Below, piece after piece: positions 55,823 to 64,000 of a DNA stretch of 64,000 nucleotides. Origin of the DNA: Pseudonocardia kunmingensis (GTDB taxonomy: Bacteria > Actinomycetota > Actinomycetes > Mycobacteriales > Pseudonocardiaceae); the NCBI RefSeq assembly GCF_006716445.1, contig NZ_VFPA01000001.1:1178001-1242000 (forward strand), written 5' to 3'. The position numbers were made by a program, and so were the translations under genes. The notes under the pieces are model-generated. The model made no database searches and was not told where the DNA came from. It saw only the letters and a program-made list of their open reading frames with translations. Within the stretch, counting starts at the first letter, position 1, and every line of letters begins with the position of its first letter.

Positions 55823-56569
55823 GTGCTCGTCCTGCTGCCCCCGTCCGAGACCAAGCGCGACGGCGGCGACGGCCCGCCCCTCCGGCTGGACGCGCTGTCG
55901 CACCCGGCGCTGGACGCGGTGCGGAAGGCGCTGGTCGAGGAGCTCGTCGAGCTGGCCGCCGACCCCCCGGCCAGCCGCGCGGCACTCGGCCTCTCCCCCG
56001 CGCAGGACGCCGAGATCGCCCGCAACGCGGCGCTGTGGACCGCGCCGACCCTGCCCGCCCTGCACCGCTACACCGGTGTGCTCTTCGACGCACTCGACGC
56101 GGGCTCGCTGCGAGGCGCCGCGGCCGCCCGTGCCCGGGCACGGCTGGCCGTGGGCTCGGCGCTGTTCGGGATCCTGCGCGCCGACGACCCGGTGCCGGCC
56201 TACCGCCTGTCGGCCGGCTCGGCCCTGCCCGGCCGCGGCACCCTCGCCGCGCGGTGGAAGCCCGTGCTCGAGCCCGAGCTGGCCGCGGTCGCGGCGGCGG
56301 AGCTGGTGGTGGACCTGCGCTCCGGGTCGTACGCGGCGTTGGGCCGGGTGCCGGGTGCGGTCACGGTCACCGTCCTCGCCGAGAAGCCGGACGGCACCCG
56401 CAGCGTCGTCAGCCACTTCAACAAGGCCCACAAGGGCCGGCTGGCCCGCGTGCTGGCCGGCACGAGGGCCGAGCCCACCGACGCGGCAGGGGTGGCGGCG
56501 ATCGCGCGCCGCGCCGGCATGCGGGTGGAACGAGCCGCGCAGGTGCTCTCGGTCATCGTCCCCGCCTAG
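55823..56569 (+). CDS. yaaA: YaaA family peroxide-stress protein (DUF328)
   Basis: A 248-residue YaaA protein. The family start LVLLPPSETKRDGGDG is followed by LSPAQDAEIARNAALWTAPTLPALHRYTGVLFDAL, and the C-terminal VLAEKPDGTRSVVSHFNKAHKGRLARVL, whose FNKxxKG motif is the YaaA signature. E. coli YaaA limits free iron under peroxide stress. GTG at 55823 begins the family sequence directly, making a near-leaderless mRNA possible: GGGCTACCCTC about 12 bp upstream could be a -10. Confidence 0.92.
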   Translation: MLVLLPPSETKRDGGDGPPLRLDALSHPALDAVRKALVEELVELAADPPASRAALGLSPAQDAEIARNAALWTAPTLPALHRYTGVLFDALDAGSLRGAAAARARARLAVGSALFGILRADDPVPAYRLSAGSALPGRGTLAARWKPVLEPELAAVAAAELVVDLRSGSYAALGRVPGAVTVTVLAEKPDGTRSVVSHFNKAHKGRLARVLAGTRAEPTDAAGVAAIARRAGMRVERAAQVLSVIVPA

Positions 56570-56628
56570 CACTTTGGATCCGTACTGCTGATTTCTCGCC
56601 CTGAGAACAGCAGTACGGCTCCAAGGTG
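56570..56628 (+). terminator. Giant hairpin after yaaA
   Basis: Arms of 21 bp (56570-56590 and 56608-56628; the left begins CACTTTGGATCCGTACTGCTG) match at 19 of 21 positions. The loop contains a further TTCTC/GAGAA stem. It begins immediately after the yaaA stop and lacks a U-tract. It is a plausible terminator or mRNA-stability element. The remaining ~185 bp to the RIO kinase start show only a possible -10-like patch and no gene. Confidence 0.8.
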
Positions 56629-56813
56629 CGGAATTCGGTTGCGGGGGGTGTGGGCGCGCGGGGAGAGTGCTCCCGTTCGGTGCCGGGGGTCCGGCGTGAT
56701 CAGAGGGAGGTGGCCTGTGTCGATGCCTGTCCTGGACGTGGCCTGCCCCCGTCCGATCCCCGCCCCGCGCTGACCACGATCCGCGGGGCGCACACTCCAC
56801 CTGGAGCCCCGCG

Positions 56814-57767
56814 TTGCGCGACTACGAGTCGTACTCCGAGACGTTCGAGAGCGAACGTCCCCGCAAGCCCCGTCGGCGTCGCTTCGACGACGACGCGCCC
56901 GCCGGCCGGCGACCGGCGCCGGACCTGTCCGCCCTCGACGAGCGGGAGGGCGTCGAGCCGGACGGGCCGCCGGCGGGTGACCGCTGGTCCACCTGGGACG
57001 GCGCCGAGCACGGCCCGCGTCCGCACCCGGACTGGGTCGTCACCGAGCACGCCGCGGTCGACACCGAGCTCGGCGTGATCAAGACCGGCAAGGAGGCGGA
57101 CGTCCACCTCGTCGAGCGGGCCGTCCCCGGCACCCGGCGGCGCGCCCTCATGGCCGCCAAGCGCTACCGCACGGCCGAGCACCGCATGTTCCACCGCGAC
57201 GCCGGCTACCTCGAGGGACGCCGCGTCCGCCGGTCCCGGGAGATGCGGGCCATGGCCAACCGCACGGCGTTCGGCCGCGACATGCTCGCCGGGCAGTGGG
57301 CGAGCGCCGAGTTCGCCGCGCTCTCCCGGCTGTGGGCCGACGGCATCGCGGTGCCCTACCCGGTCCAGTGCAGCGGCACCGAGGTGCTGCTGGAGTTCCT
57401 CGGCACCGACGACGGCGCGGCGGCGCCGCGGCTGGCCCAGCTGCGCCCCGACGAGGACGAGCTGGGTGATCTGTGGCACCAACTGGAGGACGCCCTCCTC
57501 GGGCTCGCCCGGCGGGGACTGACCCACGGCGACCTGTCCGCCTACAACCTGCTCGTGCACGACGGACGGCTGGTGCTCATCGACCTCCCGCAGGTCGTGG
57601 ACGTGATCGGCAACCCGCAGGGGGCGGAGTACCTCGCCCGCGACGTCCGGCGCGTCGGCGACTGGTTCCTCGCGCGCGGCCTCGCCACCGGCCTCCCTGA
57701 CGCGTTGCTCGCCGATCTGCGGGCGGAGGCGGGAATGCCACCGGACCCCGGGGCGTCTCAGGGATAG
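56814..57767 (+). CDS. RIO-type protein kinase
   Basis: A 317-residue protein of the bacterial RIO1-like kinase group. The charged N-terminus (ESERPRKPRRRRFDDD) is followed by the kinase core: GKEADVHLVER (P-loop equivalent), AAKRYRTAEHRMF with the beta3 Lys, catalytic loop LTHGDLSAYNLLVH with HGD and Asn, and metal-binding LIDLPQVVDV. All key residues are intact. RIO kinases of eukaryotes and archaea act in ribosome assembly; the bacterial role is not established. TTG at 56814 is the earliest reasonable start; a shorter start is possible. Confidence 0.87.
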   Translation: MRDYESYSETFESERPRKPRRRRFDDDAPAGRRPAPDLSALDEREGVEPDGPPAGDRWSTWDGAEHGPRPHPDWVVTEHAAVDTELGVIKTGKEADVHLVERAVPGTRRRALMAAKRYRTAEHRMFHRDAGYLEGRRVRRSREMRAMANRTAFGRDMLAGQWASAEFAALSRLWADGIAVPYPVQCSGTEVLLEFLGTDDGAAAPRLAQLRPDEDELGDLWHQLEDALLGLARRGLTHGDLSAYNLLVHDGRLVLIDLPQVVDVIGNPQGAEYLARDVRRVGDWFLARGLATGLPDALLADLRAEAGMPPDPGASQG

Positions 57768-57991
57768 CCGCCCGGTCCGTCCGGCGTCCGGCCGGTCGCT
57801 GCCCGTAGACTCGATCAGGAGCGCCCGGCCGGATCCCCCGCCGTGGAGTGGGCGCAACCGCAGCATTCATGCAACCGCAGTACTCATCAGGGCGCAGTGC
57901 CTGCGCCCGGGGCTCGTCCTTCAGAGATCCCAGCCGCCGCCGTTCCGGGCGCTGCTTCTCCGTGCGACGTGCCACGTCCCGGAGGTCCTAC
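57768..57991. other. Leader of the DEAD-box helicase gene with a 17 bp direct repeat
   Basis: The 224 bp between the RIO kinase stop and the helicase TTG contain two copies of GCAACCGCAGNANTCAT, at about 57855-57871 and 57872-57888, then an Arg-rich open frame with no recognised protein. GGAGG at 57981-57985 supports the TTG start. Cold-shock DEAD-box genes often have long structured leaders; that is the likeliest role. Confidence 0.4.
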
Positions 57992-59473
57992 TTGTCATCC
58001 CCGTCCCCCCGCCGTGCCCCGCAGTCCTCGCGCTCGGGTTTCTCGGCGGACCCGCGTTCCCGTCGCTCCGACGGCGGACGCTCCCGCTCCCCCCGCGGCC
58101 GCTCGCGCGCGCCGCAGAACCGACCCGTCGCTCCCACCCACGCCGCGCCGCCGGAGGTGCTCTGGACCGCGCCGGAGAGCGGCATGCCCTCCTTCGCCGA
58201 GCTCGGGCTGCCCGAGCCCGTCGTGCGGGCGTTGGCCCAGCGCGGTTTCTCCGAGCCGTTCCCGATCCAGGCCGCGACGCTGCCGGACACGATCGCAGGC
58301 CGTGACCTGCTCGGGCGGGGCCAGACCGGCTCGGGCAAGACGCTCGCCTTCGGCCTCGCGCTGCTGGCGCGCCTCGCCGGCGACCGGGCGCGGGCCCGCC
58401 AGCCCCGCGGGCTCGTCCTCGTCCCCACCCGCGAGCTCGCCCAGCAGGTGGACGACGCGCTGGCCCCGTTCGCGAAGGCGCTCGGCCTCACCACCGCCGT
58501 CGTCGTGGGCGGCCTGTCGTTCAACCGGCAGGTCGCCGAGCTCGCGCGGGGCGTCGACCTGCTCGTCGCCACGCCCGGCCGGCTCACCGACCACACCAAC
58601 CAGCGCACGTGCGACCTGTCGCAGGTCATGATCACGGCGCTCGACGAGGCCGACCGCATGTCCGACATGGGGTTCCTGCCGCAGGTGCGGGCGATCCTCA
58701 ACCTCACCCCGCCCGACGGGCAGCGGCTCCTGTTCTCCGCCACCCTCGACGGCGAGGTGGGCGCCCTGGTCCGCCAGTACCTCACCGACCCCGTCACCCG
58801 GTCCGTCGCCTCGGCCACCGCGCAGGTCGAGACGATGGACCACCACGTCCTGCTGGCGCACGCGGCGGACAAGCCCCGGATCGTCACCGAGGTCGCCGCG
58901 CGCGACGGGCGCACGATCCTGTTCTCCCGCACCAAGCACGGCGTCGACAAGCTCGTGAAGATCCTGCGCCGCGAGGGCGTCGCGGCCGGCGCCCTGCACG
59001 GCGGCAAGGCCCAGAACGCGCGCAACCGGGCGATCGCCGCGTTCAAGGACGGGAGCACCCCGGTGCTCGTGGCCACGGACGTGGCCGCGCGCGGCATCCA
59101 CATCGACGACGTCAGCCTCGTCGTGCACTTCGACCCGCCCGCCGACCCGAAGGACTACCTGCACCGCGCCGGTCGCACCGCGCGGGCGGGCGACTCGGGC
59201 ACCGTCGTCACGCTGGTGACGCCGGCCGAGCGGCGCGACGTCGAGCGCCTCATGCGGCTCGCGGGCGTGCGCGCACCGCAGACCGAGGTGGGCCCGGGCG
59301 CGCCGGAGCTGGCGCGGATCACGGGCGCGCGCCCGCCGTCGGGCGTTCCGGTCATCGAGCCGCCCAAGCCCGCACCCACCCCGCGGGGTACCGGCCGACG
59401 CTCCCGTGGTTCCGGCGGGCGGGGTCGCCCGGGCGCCCGCTCGGGTGGCCGGCGCAGCAGCACGGCGGCCTGA
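57992..59473 (+). CDS. DEAD-box ATP-dependent RNA helicase
   Basis: A 493-residue helicase. A short Ser/Arg/Pro-rich N-terminus precedes the core, with the Q motif (ALAQRGFSEPFPIQAATLP), Walker A GQTGSGKT, PTRELAQQV, DEAD (DEADRMSDMGF), SAT, and the C-terminal ARGIHIDDVSLVVHFDPP and HRAGRTARAG motifs. The C-terminus is rich in Arg/Gly/Ser (RSRGSGGRGRPGARSGG), typical of RhlE-like actinobacterial helicases. It unwinds structured RNA in decay or ribosome assembly. TTG at 57992 has GGAGG 6 bp upstream. Confidence 0.94.
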   Translation: MSSPSPRRAPQSSRSGFSADPRSRRSDGGRSRSPRGRSRAPQNRPVAPTHAAPPEVLWTAPESGMPSFAELGLPEPVVRALAQRGFSEPFPIQAATLPDTIAGRDLLGRGQTGSGKTLAFGLALLARLAGDRARARQPRGLVLVPTRELAQQVDDALAPFAKALGLTTAVVVGGLSFNRQVAELARGVDLLVATPGRLTDHTNQRTCDLSQVMITALDEADRMSDMGFLPQVRAILNLTPPDGQRLLFSATLDGEVGALVRQYLTDPVTRSVASATAQVETMDHHVLLAHAADKPRIVTEVAARDGRTILFSRTKHGVDKLVKILRREGVAAGALHGGKAQNARNRAIAAFKDGSTPVLVATDVAARGIHIDDVSLVVHFDPPADPKDYLHRAGRTARAGDSGTVVTLVTPAERRDVERLMRLAGVRAPQTEVGPGAPELARITGARPPSGVPVIEPPKPAPTPRGTGRRSRGSGGRGRPGARSGGRRSSTAA

Positions 59474-59562
59474 CCGCGCGCGCGGGAACCCTCTCAGCCG
59501 CTCCACAGGGACGTCCTGACACTGTTCGGACGGAATTGCCCATCCCGACATCGAGGGTTCCC

Positions 59563-60915
59563 GTGCGCGCTCCCCGTCTCCTCGCCGCTTCGCTCGCCGT
59601 GCTGGCCGCGGCGCTGGTGGCCTGCTCCACCGATCCGAACACGACGGAAGGGTCGGCCACGCCCGCACCCGACGCGCCGCTGCCCCCCATCGAGCTGGCG
59701 GGTGACTGGCAGTGGACCCCGCAGGCCGGGCCCCTGGAGCTCGGCGTCACGCACACCCAGTACAGCCTCGACGACCACGGTCCGGCCGAGGCGCGCCGGC
59801 GCGGCATGGACATCCTCGCGAACGACAGCGCGATCTGGCAGAACCACCACCTCATGGGCTTCGGCTCCGGCAACCCGGAGCCCTCGCCCGGTGAGTACGA
59901 CTGGGACACGCTCGACGCGCGGATGCAGCTGACCGAGCAGACCGGCCAGCGCAGCGTCCTCACCCTCTGCTGCGCCCCGGACTGGATGAAGGGCGGCGAG
60001 GCGGGCGAGACCGACTGGGACGAGCTCGAGAGCGACCCGGAGCCCGAGCACTACGGCGACTACGCCGCGCTGGCCGCCGAGGCGGTGCAGCGCTACCCGC
60101 AGGTGGAGCGGGTCATGGTGTGGAACGAGCTCAAGGGCTTCTGGAACCACGACGAGGGCCGCTGGAACTACGAGGGCTACACCGATCTCTACAACCAGGT
60201 CTACCGGGCCGTGAAGGACGTCCGGCCCGACGTCCTGGTCGGCGGGCCCTACGTCGTGATGATCAGCCTCGACCCCGGGTCGGAGGACGCGTCGTCGTTC
60301 GCGGGTCCGTGGGGCGTGGCCGACCAGCGCACCCTCGACGTGGTCGACTACTGGCTGCAGAACAACGTGGGTGCCGACTTCCTCGTGGTCGACGCGGCGA
60401 CCGACACCCGCCAGGAGACCGTCCCGGCCCCGATGGACGGCAACCAGAAGTTCGCCGACGTGGCGCGCTGGCTGCAGGAGCGCAGCGACCTGCCGATCTG
60501 GTGGGCCGAGTTCTACCCGGAGGTCCCCGACGGCGAGAGCGACGAGGCCACCAGCCCGGCCAACGCCGCCGTCATGCTCGGCGCCGTCGCCGCCATGGCC
60601 GAGTCCGGCACCGCGGGCGCGCTGCTGTGGGGCCCGCAGGGACACAGCCTCGGGTCGGCCGCCCTGTGGACCGACGCCACCGAGGAGGACGGCGGGCAGC
60701 CGACGCCGCTGACGGCGGCCTGGCAGTTCCTGGTGCCGCACCTCGCGGCCGGGGACGTCGAGATCGGCCGGTCCCCGTCCCGACCGGACCTGCTCGCCTT
60801 CCGCGCGGACGACGGGGTCGTCGTGGCCAACCTGAGCGACGCGCCTGCCGAGCTGGCGCCGGGCGCCGAGCCGCTGCAGCCGTGGCAGATCTCGGTGGGC
60901 GGGCGCGACTCCTGA
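59563..60915 (+). CDS. Secreted GH-A clan glycoside hydrolase-like lipoprotein
   Basis: A 450-residue lipoprotein: signal peptide LLAASLAVLAAALVAC with the lipobox Cys21. The mature protein looks like a clan A (GH39/GH5-like) TIM barrel. The acid/base Glu189 is in VMVWNELKGFW (the WNE motif), and a candidate nucleophile, Glu316, is in IWWAEFYPE, 127 residues later, a usual spacing. GH39-like proteins hydrolyse beta-xylosides or related sugars; substrate unknown. GTG at 59563 is chosen; a weak GAGGG lies about 6 bp upstream. A C-terminal small beta domain follows (ADDGVVVANLSDAPAEL). Confidence 0.75.
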   Translation: MRAPRLLAASLAVLAAALVACSTDPNTTEGSATPAPDAPLPPIELAGDWQWTPQAGPLELGVTHTQYSLDDHGPAEARRRGMDILANDSAIWQNHHLMGFGSGNPEPSPGEYDWDTLDARMQLTEQTGQRSVLTLCCAPDWMKGGEAGETDWDELESDPEPEHYGDYAALAAEAVQRYPQVERVMVWNELKGFWNHDEGRWNYEGYTDLYNQVYRAVKDVRPDVLVGGPYVVMISLDPGSEDASSFAGPWGVADQRTLDVVDYWLQNNVGADFLVVDAATDTRQETVPAPMDGNQKFADVARWLQERSDLPIWWAEFYPEVPDGESDEATSPANAAVMLGAVAAMAESGTAGALLWGPQGHSLGSAALWTDATEEDGGQPTPLTAAWQFLVPHLAAGDVEIGRSPSRPDLLAFRADDGVVVANLSDAPAELAPGAEPLQPWQISVGGRDS

Positions 60916-60934
60916 CGCCGGGCTCCGCCCGGTC

Positions 60935-60974
60935 GTGAGTGGATACGAGTGCTGGAGCACCCGTATCCACTCAC
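60935..60974. repeat. Near-perfect 40 bp palindrome between convergent genes
   Basis: GTGAGTGGATACG at 60935-60947 pairs perfectly with CGTATCCACTCAC at 60962-60974, and the loop itself folds as GTGCT/AGCAC around GG. It lies between the GH-A-like gene stop (60913-60915) and the LapA-like stop codon at 60971-60973, which is inside the right arm. It likely terminates both transcripts, though U-tracts are absent. Confidence 0.85.
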
Positions 60975-61423
60975 AGCCGGCGGCCTCGGCGGGCGGCCCG
61001 GCGCAGCTGCAGGATCCGCAGGCCTCCCGGGATGGCGACGAGCAGCAGCCCCGCGATGGCCGCGAGCAGCAGCGCCACGCCCGTGGGCAGGGTGCCGGAC
61101 GCGGCGAAGAAGTTGATCTGGATCGGCGCGTCGTTCTGCAGGATGAAGACCAGCAGCAGGAGCAGCACCAGCGCCGAGAGGATCAGCCCCGTCCACAGCA
61201 CGCCGGTGCGGGAGTGCGCGAGCTTGTCGCGGGGCTGCGGGTCCTCCCAGCCCGTGGGCGTCGGGACCGTGGGCCCCTCGGGCACGGCGGGCTCGGCCGC
61301 GGGCCGCATCGTCGGGCGGGTGGCCGGGTCGGCGCGCGGGTCCTGCGGGCCGGCGCTGCCGTGGGTCCGCGGCCCGTGGGACGCGGGGCGCGCGGTGGCG
61401 CGCGTCCGGTCCTCGCTCATCAT
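60971..61423 (-). CDS. LapA-domain (DUF1049) membrane protein
   Basis: A 150-residue protein. The first ~75 residues are a polar Pro/Arg/Ala-rich cytoplasmic tail (RTRATARPASHGPRTHG). The LapA domain follows, with two helices: GVLWTGLILSALVLLLLLVFILQN then GTLPTGVALLLAAIAGLLLVAI, joined by DAPIQINFFAASG and ending in a basic RILQLRRAARRGRRL. LapA-domain proteins stabilise envelope assembly complexes in Gram-negatives; the actinobacterial role is unknown. ATG at 61423 is chosen (a second ATG follows at 61420); GAGG lies a few bases upstream. Confidence 0.8.
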   Translation of the reverse strand: MMSEDRTRATARPASHGPRTHGSAGPQDPRADPATRPTMRPAAEPAVPEGPTVPTPTGWEDPQPRDKLAHSRTGVLWTGLILSALVLLLLLVFILQNDAPIQINFFAASGTLPTGVALLLAAIAGLLLVAIPGGLRILQLRRAARRGRRL

Positions 61424-61510
61424 GCCCACCTCGCTCCGCTCGGGTCCGCTCCTGCCCGGAGTATCCCGGAGGGCGCCGCCTCACGCGCGCCGTCGCGATC
61501 TCCGGTGCGC

Positions 61511-61969
61511 TCAGGCGCGGCGCATCGGCAGGTGGGTGACGCCGTCCCAGTCGTAGGTGTCGCCCGCCGCGCTGAAGCCGAACTCGCGGTAGAAGCCTGC
61601 GAGGTGCTCCTGCGCGTCGAGCACGCAGGGCCGGTCGCCGACCTCGGCCAGCGCCGCCTCCATCAGCTGCCGCCCCAGCCCGCGGCCCCGGACCGTCCGG
61701 GCCGTGCACAGCCGACCGATCCGGAACTCGCCCCCGGGTTCGCGCAGCACCCGGACCGTGCCCAGCACCGGCTCCGGGTGGCCGTTGCCGCCGAGCCAGA
61801 AGTGCCGGGCGCCGTCCTCGAGGTCCCGGCCGTCGAGCTCGGCGTAGGGGCAGGCCTGCTCCACCACGAAGACGTCGACGCGCACCCGGAGCAGCTCGTA
61901 GAGCGTGGCGGGCAGCAGGTCGGCCGCCCAGGACCGGTGCACGGTGGCGGTGACCGCGTCGCTTGTCAT
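61511..61969 (-). CDS. ElaA-like GNAT N-acetyltransferase
   Basis: A 152-residue acetyltransferase with the ElaA signature LYELLRVRVDVFVVEQACPYAELDGRDLE, the acetyl-CoA loop RTVRGRGLGRQLM and the C-terminal HLAGFYREFGFSAAGDTYDWDGVTHLPMRR. Function of ElaA is not established; it resembles aminoacyl or small-molecule acetyltransferases. ATG at 61969. It follows the LapA-like gene on the minus strand at an 87 bp distance and is divergent from the M15 peptidase gene. Confidence 0.88.
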   Translation of the reverse strand: MTSDAVTATVHRSWAADLLPATLYELLRVRVDVFVVEQACPYAELDGRDLEDGARHFWLGGNGHPEPVLGTVRVLREPGGEFRIGRLCTARTVRGRGLGRQLMEAALAEVGDRPCVLDAQEHLAGFYREFGFSAAGDTYDWDGVTHLPMRRA

Positions 61970-62029
61970 CCGGCCTGCCTACCAGATCGGGTGACCACCC
62001 GCCGGGCGCGGGCGTGCGAGGCTCGACGC

Positions 62030-62797
62030 GTGCTCCCGCGCCCCGTGCTCCACGCCCTGACGGCCGCCGTGACCGCGGCCGCCGCGCTGTCGCCCGGGGC
62101 CGTGGCGTCGGGAGCCGAGCGCCCACCGCTGCCGCTGCGACCTGACGGGTACGGGGTCGCCCAGCCCACGCCGCCGGATCTCGTCGACCGCAGGCTGCCG
62201 ACCCGCGACCTGCTCCCACCGCCCGTCGACGGGGAGTTCGCCGCCACGGTCGCCCCCGTCCCCGACGACGTGCTCGCCCGCTCGACGTGGACCCCGGACT
62301 GCCCCGTCGCCCCCGCCGACCTGCGCTACGTCACCGTCGCCTTCCGCGGGTTCGACGGCGCGGCGCACACCGGGGAGCTGATCGTCGCCGCCCGGGTGGC
62401 CGACGACGTCGCGGCCGCGTTCCGGGAGCTGTTCGCCGCGGACTTCCCGATCGAGGAGATGCGGGTGGTCGAGGAGGCCGAGCTGACCGCACCCCCGACC
62501 GGCGACGACAACAACACCACCGCCTTCGTGTGCCGGCCCGCCGTCGGCCTGACCCGCTGGTCGGCGCACGCCCTCGGCCTCGCCGTCGACGTCAACCCGT
62601 TCCAGAACCCGTACCGCAAGGGCGACCTCGTGCTGCCCGAGCTCGCCTCGGCCTACCTGGACCGCGACCGCGACCTGCCCGGCATGATCGTCGACGGCGG
62701 GCCGGTGGTCACCGCGTTCGAGCGCATCGGCTGGGCCTGGGGCGGGCGCTGGCGCTCGCCGGTGGACCTGCACCACTTCTCCGCCACCGGCACGTAA
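62030..62797 (+). CDS. Secreted M15 (VanY-like) D-alanyl-D-alanine carboxypeptidase
   Basis: A 255-residue secreted peptidase. The signal peptide is LPRPVLHALTAAVTAAAALSPGAVASG. The M15 zinc site is SAHALGLAVDVNPF (His180 ... Asp187) together with DLHHF (His248/His249), and the RWSAHALGLAVDV arrangement is that of M15C-type carboxypeptidases. It likely trims D-Ala-D-Ala in the cell wall. GTG at 62030 is chosen; an alternative GTG at 61991 would add 13 residues with no better signal. No regulator is adjacent. Confidence 0.88.
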   Translation: MLPRPVLHALTAAVTAAAALSPGAVASGAERPPLPLRPDGYGVAQPTPPDLVDRRLPTRDLLPPPVDGEFAATVAPVPDDVLARSTWTPDCPVAPADLRYVTVAFRGFDGAAHTGELIVAARVADDVAAAFRELFAADFPIEEMRVVEEAELTAPPTGDDNNTTAFVCRPAVGLTRWSAHALGLAVDVNPFQNPYRKGDLVLPELASAYLDRDRDLPGMIVDGGPVVTAFERIGWAWGGRWRSPVDLHHFSATGT

Positions 62798-62842
62798 GAC
62801 CGGCACGTGGTTGCCCGCGGTGGCGTTCCGTAGCGTGGGGAC

Positions 62843-64000
62843 GTGCACCACCACGATCTCGTCGTCATCGGCACCGGCTCGGGCAACTCGATCGTCGACG
62901 AGCGCTTCGCGCACCTCGACGTCGCGCTGGTCGAGCACGGGGTCTTCGGCGGTACCTGCCTGAACGTCGGCTGCATCCCGACGAAGATGTTCGTCTACGC
63001 CTCCGACGTCGCTGAGGTCGTCCGGACCGCGAGCCGCTACGGCGTCGACGCCACCGTCGACAAGGTGCGCTGGAGCGACATCCGCGACCGGGTCTTCGGC
63101 CGCATCGACCCGATCTCGGCGGGCGGGCGCGAGTACCGGGTGGACCGCAGCCCGAACGTCACCGTCTACGAGGGCCACGCGCGCTTCACCGGGCACAAGG
63201 AGATCGCGATCGCCCGCACCGACGGCTCCGGCACCGACGCGTTCACCGCAGACCAGGTCGTGATCGCCGCCGGCAGCAGGCCCGTCGTCCCCCCGGTGGT
63301 CACCGGCTCCGGCGTGCCGTACGAGACCTCCGACACGGTCATGCGCCTCGACGCGCTCCCCGAGCACGTCGTGATCCTGGGCAGCGGCTACATCGGCGCG
63401 GAGTTCGCGCACGTCTTCGCCTCGCTCGGGTCGCGGGTGTCGATCGTCGGGCGCAGCAGCCTGCTCCGTGGCCAGGACGAGACCGTGTGCGAGCGCTTCA
63501 CCGACGTCGCGGCCCGGCGCTGGGACGTCCACCTCGGCCGCGAGGTCGAGCACGTCACCGGCGGCGCGGGTGACGTCGCGCTGCACCTGGAGGGCGGCGC
63601 CACCGTGCGCGGCGACCTCCTGCTCGTCGCCACCGGCCGCGTCCCGAACGGCGACCGCCTCGACCTGGACCGCACCGGCGTGGCGGTCCACCCCGACGGG
63701 CGGGTGATCGTCGACGACCAGCAGCGCACGGGCGTGGACGGGATCTTGGCGCTCGGCGACGTCAGCTCCGCCTACCAGCTCAAGCACGTGGCCAACCACG
63801 AGTCGAAGGTCGTGGCGCACAACCTGCTGCACCCCGACGAGCCCCGCCGCAGTGACCACCGCTTCGTGCCGGCCGCGGTCTTCACCGACCCGCAGATCGC
63901 CGCCGTCGGGCGCACCGAGGCCGAGTGCCGCGCCGGTCACCTCGACTACACCGCCGCGGTGCAGGACTACGGCGACGTCGCCTACGGCTGGGCGATGGAG
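62843..64000 (+). CDS. mtr: Mycothione reductase (3' end outside the window)
   Basis: Mycothione reductase restores reduced mycothiol with NADPH and FAD; only actinobacteria make mycothiol. 386 codons are visible to the window edge. The FAD motif VVIGTGSGNS, the redox-active disulfide GGTCLNVGCIPTK (Cys39, Cys44), the NADPH motif VVILGSGYIGAEFAHVFASLG and the VDGILALGDVSSAYQLKHVANHE FAD motif are all present. The last residues AVQDYGDVAYGWAME are characteristic of this enzyme. GTG at 62843. The gene is cut off by the window, not truncated. Confidence 0.96.
   Translation, partial: MHHHDLVVIGTGSGNSIVDERFAHLDVALVEHGVFGGTCLNVGCIPTKMFVYASDVAEVVRTASRYGVDATVDKVRWSDIRDRVFGRIDPISAGGREYRVDRSPNVTVYEGHARFTGHKEIAIARTDGSGTDAFTADQVVIAAGSRPVVPPVVTGSGVPYETSDTVMRLDALPEHVVILGSGYIGAEFAHVFASLGSRVSIVGRSSLLRGQDETVCERFTDVAARRWDVHLGREVEHVTGGAGDVALHLEGGATVRGDLLLVATGRVPNGDRLDLDRTGVAVHPDGRVIVDDQQRTGVDGILALGDVSSAYQLKHVANHESKVVAHNLLHPDEPRRSDHRFVPAAVFTDPQIAAVGRTEAECRAGHLDYTAAVQDYGDVAYGWAME

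Overview
This 64 kb window is chromosomal DNA of a very high-GC actinobacterium. Mycothione reductase, the rimP-nusA-infB-rbfA ... truB-ribF-rpsO-pnp block, frequent GTG/TTG starts and an IdeR-type iron box all fit, and the protein flavour suggests Pseudonocardia or a close relative (inference; no search was run). I see no tRNA, rRNA, CRISPR array, insertion sequence or prophage. The window is mostly ordinary housekeeping DNA, and its most unusual content is regulatory or repetitive.

Layout. 1-3.1 kb: the 5' part of thyX, then a small ribbon-helix-helix-like protein with a DUF4097 protein and an SDR oxidoreductase. 3.1-10 kb: a YcaQ/AlkX-type glycosylase overlapping an EamA exporter, GNAT enzymes, dapB, a DUF456 membrane protein, an iron-siderophore lipoprotein behind an iron box, and a divergent CGNR/GNAT pair. 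10-17.7 kb: the M16 peptidase, pnp, rpsO, an HTH protein, ribF and truB on the minus strand, with a decayed imine-reductase-like gene beside ribF. 17.8-32 kb: an accessory block separating truB from the MATE gene. It holds a heterodimeric ABC exporter, two DUF5995 paralogues around an ECF sigma factor and a LuxR/LAL regulator, an ABC-F ATPase, a membrane-anchored PstS-like protein and a VOC/TetR pair. 32-41.7 kb: a small membrane protein, MATE, a methyltransferase, the DHH phosphoesterase, rbfA, ylxP, infB, ylxR, nusA and rimP. 42-50 kb: a lipoprotein/DUF4439 pair, a class V aminotransferase, YjbQ, a pseudokinase/FHA pair and proS. 50-56.6 kb: split riboflavin genes, VOC, a TetR pair, and metY-metX behind a probable leader peptide, then yaaA. 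56.6-64 kb: RIO kinase, DEAD-box helicase, a GH-A-like lipoprotein, LapA-like protein, an ElaA-like GNAT, an M15 carboxypeptidase and the start of mtr.

What stands out. First, gene borders carry several unrelated families of long palindromic repeats: a ~71 bp GATC-ended hairpin family as three arrays plus one solo copy; a ~70 bp CTGCAG-centred family with three copies; a 22 bp unit arrayed six forward then four inverted; and three single-copy giant hairpins. Second, the two ABC exporter subunits have lost complementary ATPase motifs, so only one composite ATP site can form. Third, metY-metX is preceded by a short ORF encoding a Met/Cys-containing peptide of the HVD..R..SA.CR type, suggesting attenuation. 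Fourth, several divergent promoters have clear operator-like repeats for local regulators.
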